From Rhypophila decipiens (Eukaryota > Ascomycota > Sordariomycetes > Sordariales > Naviculisporaceae), in assembly GCA_033297075.1 (NCBI GenBank), contig MU858078.1, forward strand, positions 223,056 to 287,055: a stretch of DNA of 64,000 bases. Direction: 5' to 3'. The notes under the pieces were generated by a model. It did no database searches. It worked only from the letters and a program-made list of their open reading frames with translations, and was not told where the DNA came from. This document shows, piece after piece, positions 1-12,271 of the stretch; positions within the stretch are counted from its first letter, which is position 1; each line of letters starts with the position of its first letter. Both the position numbers and the translations under genes were made by a program.

Positions 1-70
1 TCATGGTGGAAGTATATCGAGGCTCCTTGGGCAAGGGTTCGTCTTTGGGCCGCTCGTTACGGCCCGACAT
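1..70 (-). CDS. Possible 5' end of a gene running off the left edge
   Basis: On the minus strand an ATG at 70 opens a frame of 23 codons that stays open to the window edge. The peptide is charged and proline-rich (starts MSGRNERPKDEPLPKEPR), which looks like real coding sequence rather than chance. The same frame is also open upstream of the ATG as far as a possible AG acceptor near 114-118, so this could instead be an internal exon. No family is recognisable. The evidence is composition only, and the rest of the gene is outside the window. Confidence 0.25.
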   Translation of the reverse strand, partial: MSGRNERPKDEPLPKEPRYTSTM

Positions 71-216
71 GTTTGCCTTCTGGTCTTCACCATCCGTCAC
101 TTGTCGATTGGCCCCCTATTGGGCTTCGGTGGTATGCTGTTACCACAATCCCTAGAAGGCGAGGCCCATTTCCATCATCCATACCAAATGCCAGACGCAT
201 CTGTTAGAGGAGACAT

Positions 217-488
217 CTAGTAGGTCTGGGTCTTGTTGGAGCGCTTGATCATGTTCTCCCAAGGAGGGAGCGGCTTGGGCTTGCACTCGCCACATTGTTC
301 CTCGCCTCTATTCCATGTTAGACAGGTACAACGTGATAATGTGAGATGGGTCTGCAGTCTTACCTGTACTCAAAAGATGTGACATTTGGTTGACACCGCT
401 TGTGGGTGATGGTGTAGTCTCTGCACCACTTGGATGCAATCCAACGGAAGTGGCCACAGGAGTATTCTCTCTGAGTATAATCACACAT
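217..488 (-). CDS. Small Cys/His-rich protein, 71 aa, two exons
   Basis: Exon 1 is 488-364 and exon 2 is 307-217. The 56-bp intron (363-308) begins GTAAGA, carries CTAAC and ends TAG. The spliced protein is 71 residues, beginning MCDYTQREYSCGHFRW and ending NMIKRSNKTQTY. Cys11, His13, Cys22, His29, Cys32, Cys47 and Cys50 are spaced like a small zinc-binding fold, with the last pair as CGEC. There is no signal peptide or membrane segment, so a cytosolic or nuclear protein is expected. The start is chosen because the frame upstream of it has no family-like character and splicing extends the Cys/His pattern. Short proteins of this MCDYTQ type are common in filamentous ascomycetes, but I know of no assigned function. 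Neighbours give no clue. Confidence 0.72.
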
Positions 489-3400
489 GTTGTATGAGGT
501 CGAGGCTACTTGTCGAAGGTGAGAGTGTAGAGGTCGTTGACGAGGTCTTCGGCTAATAAGCGACTTGCAGGGGATCAACAATGTATGAGCTGCAGAGCCA
601 AGAGCTGGAGGATGTAAGGTACGTTGTTGGGATCTGTGAATCTGGTGACAGGACAGGAAGTTGCTGGAGAATAACACTTTCTATCTTGGCTTGCCAGAGA
701 GAGAAGACTGGCCCAAGATGGTGGGAGGCGGTTGTATTTAAAGCTGTGGTGTGTTATCACGGAAGATAGTACAGAAACAAGCAAGTCCAAGAAATGAGTT
801 CCCATCCTCAGAAAGCACCAGGTACCCATGCCAGTGCTTCATGCAGCACTCGTCGAGGTCTTGGGGTCGGGAAATATCTCTAGCATTGTACAGTACAAGG
901 GCATGGATGTGCAACCCATGTCCAGGGCAAGGGGTGGAAGACAGCTTGGGCGTGCAACACACGGTATCCTAGCTGGGGGGCGTGAACTGAGCAAAACATA
1001 GTGTACAGGGATCATGGAATGGAACCTTAGCGTGGAAGGGTCGAGGTCCCCAATTCGGGGGGGCAGCCCAGAACAGACGACTGTTCCAGGACAATCGGTT
1101 GCGTCTGGGTACCTTGTTGTGTTGCCATGCTTGATCTGCTTGGATAAATCTTGAGCGCTTGACCCTGTGCGGGAATTAATGGGCGAATTTGAGGGATGGA
1201 CTAGCCTATTCGAGCAGTCGCCTGAATTGGTAGTCCTCTGCGCTGCATGGGGAAAGAGTCGCTGGTGACTGTTGCCGAATGCAAGAGGCCGGCACTGTGC
1301 ATTCTGTCGTGGTGGAGGCCATAACTACCGGGGACGATCTTGAGAGGGCTTTTGTCACTTTGGCTGCTCTCTTCTTCAAGTTGTTCCAGAAGCATTGTGT
1401 AGGGGACCTGACTTCAGCCTGTTTAATAATAACACCGTCACACGTGCGCCAGTTTACACTCAAAGGAGGAAAGATCAATTGGCGCGCCCGGCGCACTAGC
1501 CAAATTGGGCATACGGAGTGTCGAGACTCGAGACTCGAGACAGACATTTGGGAGATCCAAATGAGACTACACCTGTACGGAGACATTGATGATAGTTGAC
1601 AGTGATTTCATCGCTGATGAGTTTGGGATGCCATCGCTCCGTAAATTTGCACCAGCTCTTCGTGTACTCGGTGCAGTGTGATGTCGGGAAAGAAGCCATG
1701 AGGGTTCCCGGCCGTTTTGGAAACGACAGAAAGATGACCGTACCACAATAAACCCAATTGTGGCTGTCTTGTCAAAACGGACAGAATCGCAAGTTCCTCA
1801 ACACCGCTTACCTCAGCGCCCAACTCCCGAGCCGTTTTAACTACCTGCCTCCAAGGGTGTCCGTTTTATGCCTCTGGGCCCCGTGTCGGTACCCACTAAC
1901 ATTCTCAGTCCTCTAAGAAAGGTTCCTGCAGTACCAAACCTGAGCGCAGACTGCAGACTAGCTATTTGACGATGATACGGCATCGACCTCGGAAGAGATT
2001 GGCAATGACGATATTGGGAACTCTTCATTTTGCCCCCTAGAGTAACCAATTGCCATGATGACGACCACCACCTCGCACATTGCTGACTGACGACGAGGAC
2101 GCAGGACATTCCCACCATGGCGAAAATCCGTAGGCCCGACTTGCAAGCACCCTAGAGGTAGGGCCGATGCGGATCAGGTTTCACGTCTTGGCTACGGAGT
2201 ACCTATGCTGCATTTGGTTCGGAAACACTTGCGATGGCTCGGCGGCTCTTCTTCCACCGTGGCCCTGTGGGGAGATTGACAGGAGGTCAGATCCTCGGTG
2301 CGCTTCATCTGGCGTGCGTGTGCGTGTGCAGCGTAGCGGCGATGGCAAGCAGAAACTCGCGCGACACTATATCCAATGTCGTAGGATGGCCGCAGCCGAG
2401 ATTGAGTGCCGAATGCAGGACCGTTGATGCGACCTGGGAGAGCCCACACCGGTGAATCGGATTTCTGGAGTATCTTCCACCACCACGATTCATCTGATTC
2501 TGAAGCTCAGATTTTCTCCCTTTGACTGGTAGCGATGCCCCAGCTTTCGTCTTTTGCGGATCATGAGTCCAAAAGGGGCACTCGTGATTACGATTCCGCT
2601 TATTGCTCCCATTTCGCCTGGCGTTTCGTGGTCGATCAAGGTGTGTGCACATTTGCGTATGTCATGCGACATACAAGCTGCGACTCCCATCGGACGAACA
2701 TCAACTGCGACAGATGCAAACTTGAGAATACCGTCTCCCGAGATTCCGGGCGATGCGTCTTGTCGTGCCGACAACGGGTGGTACTGTGCAACGCTACCTT
2801 CGGAGTGCACTCTTGACAGCTCCGTCGCAACACAGGCTAGGCAACCGATGGATACGGAATAATCCACAATGGTACAAGTCGTCTTGCTGGATCCAGTCTC
2901 CAAAAGTCCCAGCTACGAGAGTCAAGACTGGCTCCAGATATGTGGGTTTCAGTTCATCACCTTGCTGCCGGCTGGACGAATCAAAATGTACTGGGGTTAA
3001 TTTCGATTTGCGACCTTCGACCGAGGCATTTCCGACTGTTGCTCGGCATTCCCAGCGGTTGCTCTCGTGGGTTCAGCAGCTTCAGCTCAAGCTCTTGCGA
3101 ACGCGTGGCAGGCAGGGAAGTGGTTCCCAAGAGAATCACCTCTCCAAGCTCCAATGCGGGACATCGGGATGGATCGTTTGGCGATTTGCCAGCCAAGGTT
3201 CGTTGATGTCTGGGATTTTCCATGTCATGAGAAAACATGATGGGCGTGGTCTTATGTCTGGTCAAGGACTCCATACATACAAAGGTACACGTAGTACGGA
3301 GTGCCCAAGAGTGATGGTCAGTCAGGTCTTTGATGACATGACTGAGAGCTCTTGCTCACTCGTACACTACGGAACGGACGAACGTGGAACGATCTTGGAA

Positions 3401-6400
3401 GCTTTCGAAAGGCAAACGAAGCTTCCAAAAAGCTTCCTTAATTGACAGATCCTGCCAAGAAAGAGGCCAATGGCTTGGGCAGGACCCGACCGTGCCGTAG
3501 CGGGGCCCCAGTAGGGAGGTAATATCCGTGGCGGGCACGTGTTTCTCCAGGAGACTTGTGGGTCACAAGCGTGGAACCCCTAGCCACCAACCCACCTCTC
3601 CCTACCTTCCCGTTTCTGAAGCAAGAGCCGCGAAGTTGAAGCAACGAGTGGAGAGGCTCAAACAGGTGTCGTATGTTCCTTCTACACGACCAGCCAATCG
3701 TCTTGCGATGAAGGTACGAGCTTGGATTGACTCGGTAACATTGTAATGGAAATGGTAAGGAACAGACATGGAGAGAGTTTTGGTTCCCGTGTCCGACTTG
3801 TCATGTTTTGCCTCTCGGTTCATGGCCACGGTTGGGAAGGAGCGAGTTACTGGGTCTTTCCTTGTTCCAGGGCTCCATGACACGCGGTTCGCCTGCAGCA
3901 CCTCTTACTCATGTGTTCAGCGGCTCCTCTCACCCTTCACGAATTACCGCGAGCCGTCCTGAAGCCCGGTTCCTCTCTCACCGGTACCTGCCAAAACGGA
4001 TTCCATCTGCGGCACGGTCTTTCTATCATGTTGACCTATAGACCAATCAACGATGTCAGTTATAGACATCAGATGCTAATTCTCACACTATCTCCATCCT
4101 CACATATCGAACCTTCACCGGCGCTCAGCTCTTCCCTTCCATCGCCACCGCAATACCCGACTTGGGCCTAGTTGGAGCCTCGAAACACAAACCTTGACTT
4201 CCTCGTATTGAGATCCCTCTCTCGGCTGCCCTCAAAAGTCAGGAACAGACCAGTAAACAACAGATTCGCAAGTACAGGTGGGTAAGCGACGGCTCCATTG
4301 CAACCCATAGGTATTCCCAGAAACCAGGAACAAGGCCATTAAAACAAAAAAAAGATTCTGAGACCCTGGGCTTTCAGCAACTGTCAATATCCATGTAGTA
4401 GCCACCGAGCCCGAACTGCTCGCCGCTCCAGGCGACGATGGTCAAGCTTCCAAGCCTTCCAATTGGTTCTTGCTCCTCCTGCTAGCGGAAGCCAAGTGGG
4501 ATAGAGAACATGGTGACCTTATCGGCCCCGGCCCCCGGGCGGAGGACACTCCTCAGGACGAAAGGAATCGGCTTTCTCTCCTTGTCCGGGTTAGCGAGTT
4601 AGTTTCCGCCGTGAGTTCGCCGACAGGGTGGTTCAGTCAAGTAATCAAGGATACCTCGACAACAGCACAGTGTTTTACAACAGCTCTGCTTTTCCCCAGA
4701 CGAGTAAGCCTTGGCAAAACTGCACTGCCGGCTTGGCGATATCCTGCATGGATGCTCAGGAGTTCAGCTCCAACCTTCCAACCTTCCAGAAAGGTTCCTC
4801 GGCCGACAGGAGGGAACAAGCGCCTGAAATAGCCTTACATGCTCTGTTCACCCCGGAACCATCCACGAAGCAGTGATCCACCAGCTTCAGCAGTATCGAC
4901 GTTCCCAGCAACAACCTTGGGAGAGACGGGCTCCACATGAATCGAACATTGCCTCGGATTGCAATCTTGTCGGGGTAACCATATCACTCATCTATCACGG
5001 TTCAACTTTGTTCCTGCGGCTCACCAACTTTGCATATTATCTTGGAGATTTGCTACTTGGTCCGCTGGGTATCGATGTCCTCCTGACTGCCGCTACCTGG
5101 ATAGACATGAGGAATGCACACAGACATAAAGCCACTAAGGATCACGTCTTATCATTCCCACGCCAGCCTCTTCACTTCGCAGACAGAAGCACAGAGTTCG
5201 AAAGAGACAATAGACATGAAGGAGGCCCCTCGCCTGTTTCATGTTTGTTCACTTGTGTCCCGGTTGGCCACAAACATCCACTGACTCAGCGTCAAAGCGG
5301 CAGTAGTTGAACAAAGAAGCACTGCCCTAGCAGTCAAGTTGAGATCTTTGCGGTGAGCCTTCCAGAAGGAGGAGAAAATCCGGGGCGTCAAACTATCCAA
5401 TTCAGGTCCGCCGCGTATTGTGGATGATAAGACACGTACCAGCATCTTCCATCTCCCATCAATGGTCAATCTGCGCCCAAGCCGATCCCTTCTGCGCCAT
5501 GTGCAGAGCTAATGCGCGATCCACCGACGGACTCATCAAATCTCAATCAACAAAGTCTCACTATCCCGAATGCTGTCAAACATGCAGAAAGCCAAGAGCC
5601 CCTAAGGGAACGGACACAGACTGCTCATATCAGCTTCAGAAGCTGATCACCACCCACGCCGTTGTCCTTCAGGTGGGACACGCTTGGTGGTGCAATCCGT
5701 GAGAACGGGTGACCAATCGCATGTTTGCGCCTTCCTCACAGCAGGACAGTGGCTTGTCTTAGGGTCCCGGGGCAATGGCTAGGTTACAGTAGCGCGCTTC
5801 TAGTGCTTCTAGTGCGCGCTAGGCGACATGATATCTTCCAAGGGTCCTTCAGAAAATGAAACCACGAGATAATACAGATCTTGGCACACCAGATCGTCAC
5901 CAAATGATAGTATACGGTGAGGTTTGGCAAGTCGGCCCCCCGAGATTCCAATCTCGATTACGATCACCCAAGCGGCCTTCTTATCTTACTCTTTCCAGGC
6001 CTGCACGTCAATCTTGGCCCGAATGAACGAGGCTTGGGTTGTGATCTTCGATTATAGGGCTCATTCAATCAAGCAATTCGTCGCTGATGTCCGTGGTCCC
6101 ACCCAGCGTGTTTGTTAACAAGGTCCTGTGGCCAGCGAGCCATCAGGCCCAGGGCACCCCTAACATGCCAGGGGACAGATCGTACATGCTATCAGTAGTT
6201 TGGCCCTCCTTGGACGCTACTCACCGCCATCGTAGCAATACCAGGACCGGTACCTGCGAGAAGGTGTCTCAGTTGGGAACAACGAGCATGCGTGGGCGTC
6301 AATTCGTGGGGTACTTTCGACAAGACATCCGCAAGTTTTCACATGCTTAGATCTCGGCATGTCTTTTGCGGTCCGCGTCAGCCAACACTGGGACGAGTAA

Positions 6401-9392
6401 GCCACCGGTTCCCACGCTCGTCAGACCACCACAACTTGGCTGGATACCTAACCGCCCTGGTGCGGCTTGTAAGTCGTAACCTCGTGGTCCGGCTCGCTCC
6501 GAACCCACACGCTGACCACGAGGCTTGGCGCTGATTTGTTTCAATCCTCCCTCCTAAATCCACACTAGAAATTAACCCAACACACCTCACCTGGCTCCTT
6601 TTTCATCTAGCGGGACGAACACCAATCGGCTCGTCAAGTTCTCGCAGGAATCTTCCTCGCCAGTGAACCGGCTCCCGGTCCCCTACTGTGCCCTCCAGTC
6701 GGAAACATCCCACGGTGCATTCTGATCAATTTATCTGCCGAGCTAAACTAAAGACGAGCCACACCGATGGCTAGGTTAATCTGGACACACGGTACACTAC
6801 TAAGCAGAAGTGGCTGATTATCACAGAGTCTTGACTTCGGTCATCAAGCTGAATGGACATGTCAAGGTTGCCATGCATGGCGCAGAATAATCACACCGTA
6901 TTTGGCTCATAGGTGTTTCAACTGGTACCGCTATCTGGATGGGCTATCCAAGTTATAGGAAGGCGAGCCGATTCTATGGTTTGGTTGGATAAGTCGTACG
7001 CACCTTCCCTCCTCGTGTACGGTTCCAGGCTGACAAAGAATCAAAGACCTGCCACTAATCCAGGTTCCGTTCGAAAGACTCTACGGGGTATGCGACAGAG
7101 ACTCTCTTCGCCAGTTGCCGTCTTCCGGGAGGTGGGCTGATGATGACTGACCCACCTCGGTGGCTTTCTCGGTGAAGGAGGAATGGAAGGATAGCAGAAG
7201 AAGTCAAAATCCTTCCGTCCCTGGTCCCTGGTCCATGTCCGTCAACCGCTCCAGTGAGAGGTGTACCAAACTTGCTCCATCCCCGCCTCTTGGTACGTGT
7301 CAGCGGTATCCGTTTGGATCATATCTGTAATGATCCTGTCTAGAAGGTGTGTCTTACTAAAGAACTGCAAACTACGGTGCTGATATGACAACACGGTGTG
7401 GTAAATTCGCCGAACCTGTCCCAATAACATCTGAAGTAAGGGTCCTATAGCACTCAACGAGAGCTTCCAAGGTTCTCAATCAAAGCACACGTTCTCGACA
7501 GCCACATTTGGCGGTGTCTTTTGCTTGATAATCTCCTCCCGGGTTCCATTGCTTGCCGGTGAGCCAAGGCGGCCGCTTTCATACGCCCCTTGCTTTTTCT
7601 CCTTTCCAACTTGACAACACCCCTCATCCGGCAAAGTCTGGCTGTGAATTCTAGGAGGGCTACCCCGGATACTGATAACGGGTCCAGTGTACAATTTCCC
7701 CGTCGGTCTTGTCCCAGACTCGAATACAACCTCGTCCCCGACCGTGCATGCCGAGAGGTATGTTTTATATCGAATAAGCGCCAAGAATAAGACAAAGCTA
7801 TATTCCCCGGACAAAAGGATAGGGTAGAGTATCCGAAGATAGATATCCACTCTTGACCTACACGCCTCCCATGAGGCACGAGAAAGACGCATAAACGGCT
7901 CCAGTCTACTGCTGTGGATATGACTATGTAGGACTATTACCCGGCGGCGATATTCTTCTGTCAGCATGCACAGCAAAGCTTACGTTTAACGCCAGAGACT
8001 TGTACCTATTCTCGAGTCTCGACACCTAGGACTTGGGACTGGGAATATCTCATCCCACCCGCAGCCCGCCAGCGGCCCGAGAGATAAGAAGCTGACAGGA
8101 ATGGATCTAAAAGAGTTTCCGAGCGGCGCGGCGGTAAACGTGCGGATTCAGAGTAATTTATCCGCACTCCTTTCCACCCCATGTCATTATTTTCTGACAA
8201 CCGGCGGAGACCAACTCCTATCGGGTGAACTTGAATTGAAATTCCCTCACTCTGAGGGACTATCTGACTTGATAAAGTGAATAAGCCCGTTATGTTCATG
8301 ATCCAGTATCGGTAATCGTAGATTGCGGGATATCTTGACACAGAGGATCTGGTTCCCTGTGCTCGGGTCCGTCCCCTGCCCTGTCACTGCCTGTAAAATA
8401 CATGTCCTCTACGCCGGATTGAGAGAATCCTCCCGAGGATGTGGTACCTACGGAACTTTCTGCTGTATATCTTTGCTAGATCCTACACGTGTACAAGTGT
8501 AATCGGCACCTGCCGAATTAGGCTCATTTCTGGAAACATCCTTTGGAATAGTTACAGGAAAGAGTTGATGCACCCCTGCTGTTACGGAGTACGTACAATC
8601 CTCTGGTATCAGTGCTGCACGAATACTCAACAATGGTTTTGATTAAGCACTGGAAATTATACTGCAAGTCTTTTTACGTCAAGGATGATCTGTTATAGTC
8701 TGAAAGCCATGCTACACCGCTTACATAGGATGTCACGAGGCAAGACACCAATGCAGAGGCCTTCGGATCTGGATGGTTACATATCTTGGCCTGCTTGTCC
8801 CTCCTGAGCAATACTTAGCGTGCAGAAACGCGACCTCAATAGTGTAAATTGAAACCATCAAGGTCCTCGTTGTCCCATAGACTCAACTACTGGCCATGAG
8901 AAGGTGCTGGCAGGCCGGGCACGGCGGAGTTTCCTCCGCCGCAGCGGTATGTTGCTGAGGGAAAGCCCCCTTCCTTGGCCATGCACACTGCCCCGCAGGG
9001 AATGAAGATATCAATACGCGCACGCTCCTCACTTCGGGCGCCTCAAAGAATGCTTGACTCTCCTGTGAGTTGTCCATCGGCAAGTTGTGACGTGCAGTGC
9101 CGTCACGCCCATCACAAATACCGATCCATATAGCGGAACACATACCGACATGGTGTAGAGAGAACGAGAAGAGAATCCAAAGCTCCCAAGTAGCTCCCCA
9201 ATAAAACAATAGATCCCATGGAAAAAAGGTCACCCGAAGAATCAGTTCCAAAAACTGAGTTTAGGTACGGGTATCACATTTTCTTTCTGACAGCTTAGTA
9301 GCACATCTGGCTTAGGAGTTGATCCTTACCCTCCCGGTGATTCACTGCACAGCGCAATCGGATTCGTGCTGGTATTTCTTTAGGATGGTCTA
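489..9392. other. 8.9-kb gene-poor stretch
   Basis: I see no gene I can defend here. Open frames are short, lack splice continuity and have no family motifs. The longest opposing frames overlap at 2490-3445, which points to chance or an old degraded gene. Traces of possible former coding sequence occur at 4628-4950 (plus strand, N-glycosylation-rich) and 7476-7976 (minus). Small structures include a GAGACTC-type direct repeat at about 1517-1545 and a perfect hairpin at 5790-5821. There is no terminal repeat, tRNA or telomeric repeat. Confidence 0.5.
5790..5821. repeat. Hairpin with tandem 9-mer in its loop
   Basis: TAGCGCGC at 5790-5797 is matched by its exact reverse complement GCGCGCTA at 5814-5821. 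The sequence between and partly into the right arm is a perfect tandem pair of TTCTAGTGC (5798-5806 and 5807-5815). It lies in a gene-free stretch, so no role can be assigned. Confidence 0.8.
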
Positions 9393-10454
9393 TCAAAAGT
9401 TTATACATGTATTAGTCGTAAACTGAGAATCCCTCCGACGGAGCTTCGACTTGATGTCACCAATCTCTTTCTCATCAACATCCCTCCACGGTCGGCTATA
9501 CCGATTGTGATATGCCCATCCTTTGTCGTTTACCTTGGTCTCTGTGCCACGCAATATCAACCGGTATTCGGTTACTGGCGCCTTTGGCACCTTCATGAGC
9601 TTGTTTCTGAACAACGAAAACCTCCGAAGCAACCCTTTGGGCCTCTGCTGCGCTCCGGCTGGTGCGTCGGTAATCTCGCCCCCAGGTACCGGATTCAGCA
9701 TCACCAGCTTCCAGTCCCGTCTCCTAAACGCATTGCTGCTGCTTTGGATCCGGTCGTTGATCAGGTCATATATCTCGTCCTGGACCACCCAATCGAGCTT
9801 GCGAAGCCGTCGCTCGAGGTCAATGGCATATCCCGTCTCTGGCTGCTTCCCGTCTGCCGCCGTGTACTCGGCCCTGGAAGCAGCATATACACCTTCCAAC
9901 TCGTCTTGTGTGAAGTGCGAGTTTGGTACCACTGCGAGAATGCGTGCTCCGTCGGCTTCTATCCGTCGCCACCAACATATCCCCAGCCACTGGTACCATC
10001 CGGCAAGTCTCTTCTCTCTTGCGTGATATGTGATGACCCAGGACTCGAGCACTGATTTTGTTTGTCCGTCTATAGGAACCTGGCTACGTACGACGTGTCA
10101 GAACAGAGCTTGGAAGTATTTAAGAGGACTATTTTTTCTTACAATACTCTGGTCTCGCATGACAGATCCGTGCAATGCGAATTCTGGCAGTTGTTTGTTT
10201 GGTTTGTTTCGCTCCTATCTGTGGTGGGACTCGCTGTCCGTCCGTCTCCCATCATACTGAGTATTTCCTCTTCGAGGTCTGGCAAGAGTCTCGACTTTTC
10301 GTTCGCTTCGGGGCTGGACGGGGATGACTCGAACGCCAATGGAGACGATGAACGGATGGAAGCCATAATACCGACGGTGATCAGGTTCTCTCGTGCCCAA
10401 GTATTGATATTTGGCTTTTTCTCACTTTCGATGTCAGGGGCATCTGAGAAAAGC
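9393..10454 (-). CDS. Uncharacterised protein, 5' end unresolved
   Basis: The 3' exon is 10083-9393. It joins an upstream exon (about 10454 or 10443 to 10143) across a 59-bp intron (10142-10084) with GTAAGA, a CTGAC branch site and TAG. The joined frame has no stop and changes smoothly from a Ser/Pro-rich acidic part (SRLLPDLEEEILSMMGDG) to a Trp-rich basic part (WYQWLGICWWRR). It ends in a charged tail with the motif YHNRYSRPWRDVDEKE. The upstream exon has in-frame AG acceptors at its 5' side but no clear start, so at least one more exon is expected. I do not recognise the family. There is no signal peptide in the visible part. An alternative is that only the 219-codon 3' frame is real and the gene is a remnant. 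Confidence 0.45.
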
Positions 10455-11716
10455 CTAGGTCTTTACAGATGTTCGTCACTGTTATCGGGGACAAAGTCAA
10501 GGTTATAAGGGATCTAACACGCCAAGGTTCTATATGCATCACGATACCAACAATAAATTGCCTCTGGTGTTGAAACACGTTGGTTGTCCTGCAAATCCAA
10601 ATATCATCAACCTTGCCGCCCATGCTTGTTTCCGTTGGCAACTTGGCCGCTCCCGGATGATCCTCCACAGCGTACAGGCAGTGTGTCTCTCAGCAAGACG
10701 CTCGCGGCACAGCAGCACCACCCACGTTCCAAAGACCGAGCTGCGCAATCTTGTCTTTCTAAACTCGGAACCCAATTGACGAGAAGCAAGCCAGACTCGG
10801 GAGGAAAGGGGCGGGCGATTTCACGGCGGATTGCGTCGCCTCGAAATATTTTGGGGGCTGTTGTTCCTGATTTTCTCTTCCAGGTAGTCTGGGCAGGCAA
10901 GCACTGTCAACCATTCAACGACAACGGCCATGATAAGAGCGGCTCTCATTCCTGTACGACATTGGAAATCCTTCCGACTGTTTGGGTATGCAAAGCAGGA
11001 GCTGGGCGAGCTGCATATGGATAATTACGATATACTGGTACTCGGAAATAGGAGGTATAAAAAAAGGGGTCGAGTCGAGGAAAGCTGAATCGGCCAACCA
11101 TCCAATAGGCGGATCCTGTTGCCTGCTTACCTGCGCGCCCAAGGTCGGGCATCTTCAATATATATTGTTCTGAAAGAAATACGAGATCTTGACCCGACGC
11201 GCGGGAACAGAACACGCGTATATTTGCCTAAGCCACCTTTTCTGGTTGGTACTTCTGTCGTACTAATTTCCGCCCACTTTCCGCGGAGGACGTCGTGAAT
11301 GGATTATCACAGCCAACAACAACAACAACCTCACGATGCTTGCACAAATCGTCCAATTGAGGAAGCTGATACTACTCTACATCGCCCACAGGATTCCATA
11401 GCGTCGTGTCACTAAGACTTGGAAGCAACCTCGCCAAGGTTTGTGTCTACGCCCAAATGAAGATTCCTTGTGCTTCCCTGGCGCCGGCGGATTGCTAGTA
11501 TAGGCAGGGCAGGCAGCTAGGTTCCATCCTCAAACTTGGTGGTTGATAGGGCTTCTATGAAATCAACTATAAAAGTCTGGTCTTGGCCCCATTTGCATCT
11601 TCCGAATTGACATTTCCGGTGGCAACTCATTCTGCACTCCAAACCTCTGACTTGTCTGAACGAGCTTCAAGCCAGTCTTGTCTAATCCAACCACCACCAC
11701 CACCAATCTCACAAAG
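10455..11716. other. Intergenic region, 1.3 kb
   Basis: It probably holds the missing 5' exon(s) of the minus-strand gene at its left and the promoter of the secreted-protein gene at its right. A CAA run lies near 11317-11332. A short minus-strand reading at 11160-10915 with a 46-bp candidate intron was considered and not accepted. Confidence 0.5.
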
Positions 11717-12271
11717 ATGAAGTTCACCACCCTTGCCCCGGCCTTGTTCGCCGCCGCAGCGACAATCGCAGCCCCATCTTCCCTCTCGGACCGAGCAGCA
11801 TCAACCTGCTGGGTCAACGACGTATTCGACACAACAAGCTCATCCTCCCCCCTGGTATCAGACTGCCAGGCTCTATCCGACGACGACACAATCTTTTCCT
11901 CCCTCCCAGGCGGCGTCTGGGTCCCCACCGTCGAAAACAACTACACCTTTACCGTCGCCAACGGCACCTGCGGCGTCAAGGGTGTTTTCAACCCTAATGG
12001 GGGCAGCCTGGCGGCCAGCGACATGGTTGTTGCGCCTTGGCTGGTCGGCAATGCGCTGGGCTACGGGATCGAGGTTTTGGCTCGGGATGGACGGGTTGGT
12101 TTGAATGGCAGCATGGCTTGTCTGATTCCTGGGTGGAAGACTCAGACTGGTTGGGTTAGGTTTGAGGTCTTTAATACGGGCGCCGCCGCCGGAGGGGGGA
12201 ATGGGACTGCTGGTGGGGTTTTGAGAAGGTATGTGAATTGGAGGGAGCGGAATGTGAAGGTATCTGCTTAG
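11717..12271 (+). CDS. Secreted Hce2/Ecp2-like effector candidate
   Basis: An intronless 184-aa protein. Residues 1-19 (MKFTTLAPALFAAAATIAA) form a signal peptide, and this start is chosen over an ATG 39 bp upstream because it places the signal peptide at the N-terminus. The mature part has four cysteines arranged as in the Hce2 domain: CWVNDVFDTT near the start, SPLVSDCQAL after it, NGTCGVKGVF in the middle and MACLIPG near the end. NxS/T sites (NYT, NGT, NGS) suggest glycosylation. Hce2 proteins are secreted, Ecp2-related fungal proteins, some of which act on plant hosts. The assignment here rests on Cys spacing and the SPLVSDC segment rather than full similarity. It stands alone, with AT-rich flanks. 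Confidence 0.65.
   Translation: MKFTTLAPALFAAAATIAAPSSLSDRAASTCWVNDVFDTTSSSSPLVSDCQALSDDDTIFSSLPGGVWVPTVENNYTFTVANGTCGVKGVFNPNGGSLAASDMVVAPWLVGNALGYGIEVLARDGRVGLNGSMACLIPGWKTQTGWVRFEVFNTGAAAGGGNGTAGGVLRRYVNWRERNVKVSA

Noticed and set aside
2753..3445. 230-codon plus-strand frame opposite a 137-codon minus-strand frame
   Set aside because: Both strands are open over the same bases with similar quality and neither shows a family motif or splice partner.
7476..7976. 166-codon minus-strand frame
   Set aside because: No recognisable domain, no splice partners, overlapping frame of similar length; could be a relic but cannot be supported.
10915..11160. Two-exon minus-strand candidate with a GTAAGC donor
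   Set aside because: The intron would be only 46 bp with no branch site, and the product has no coding character.
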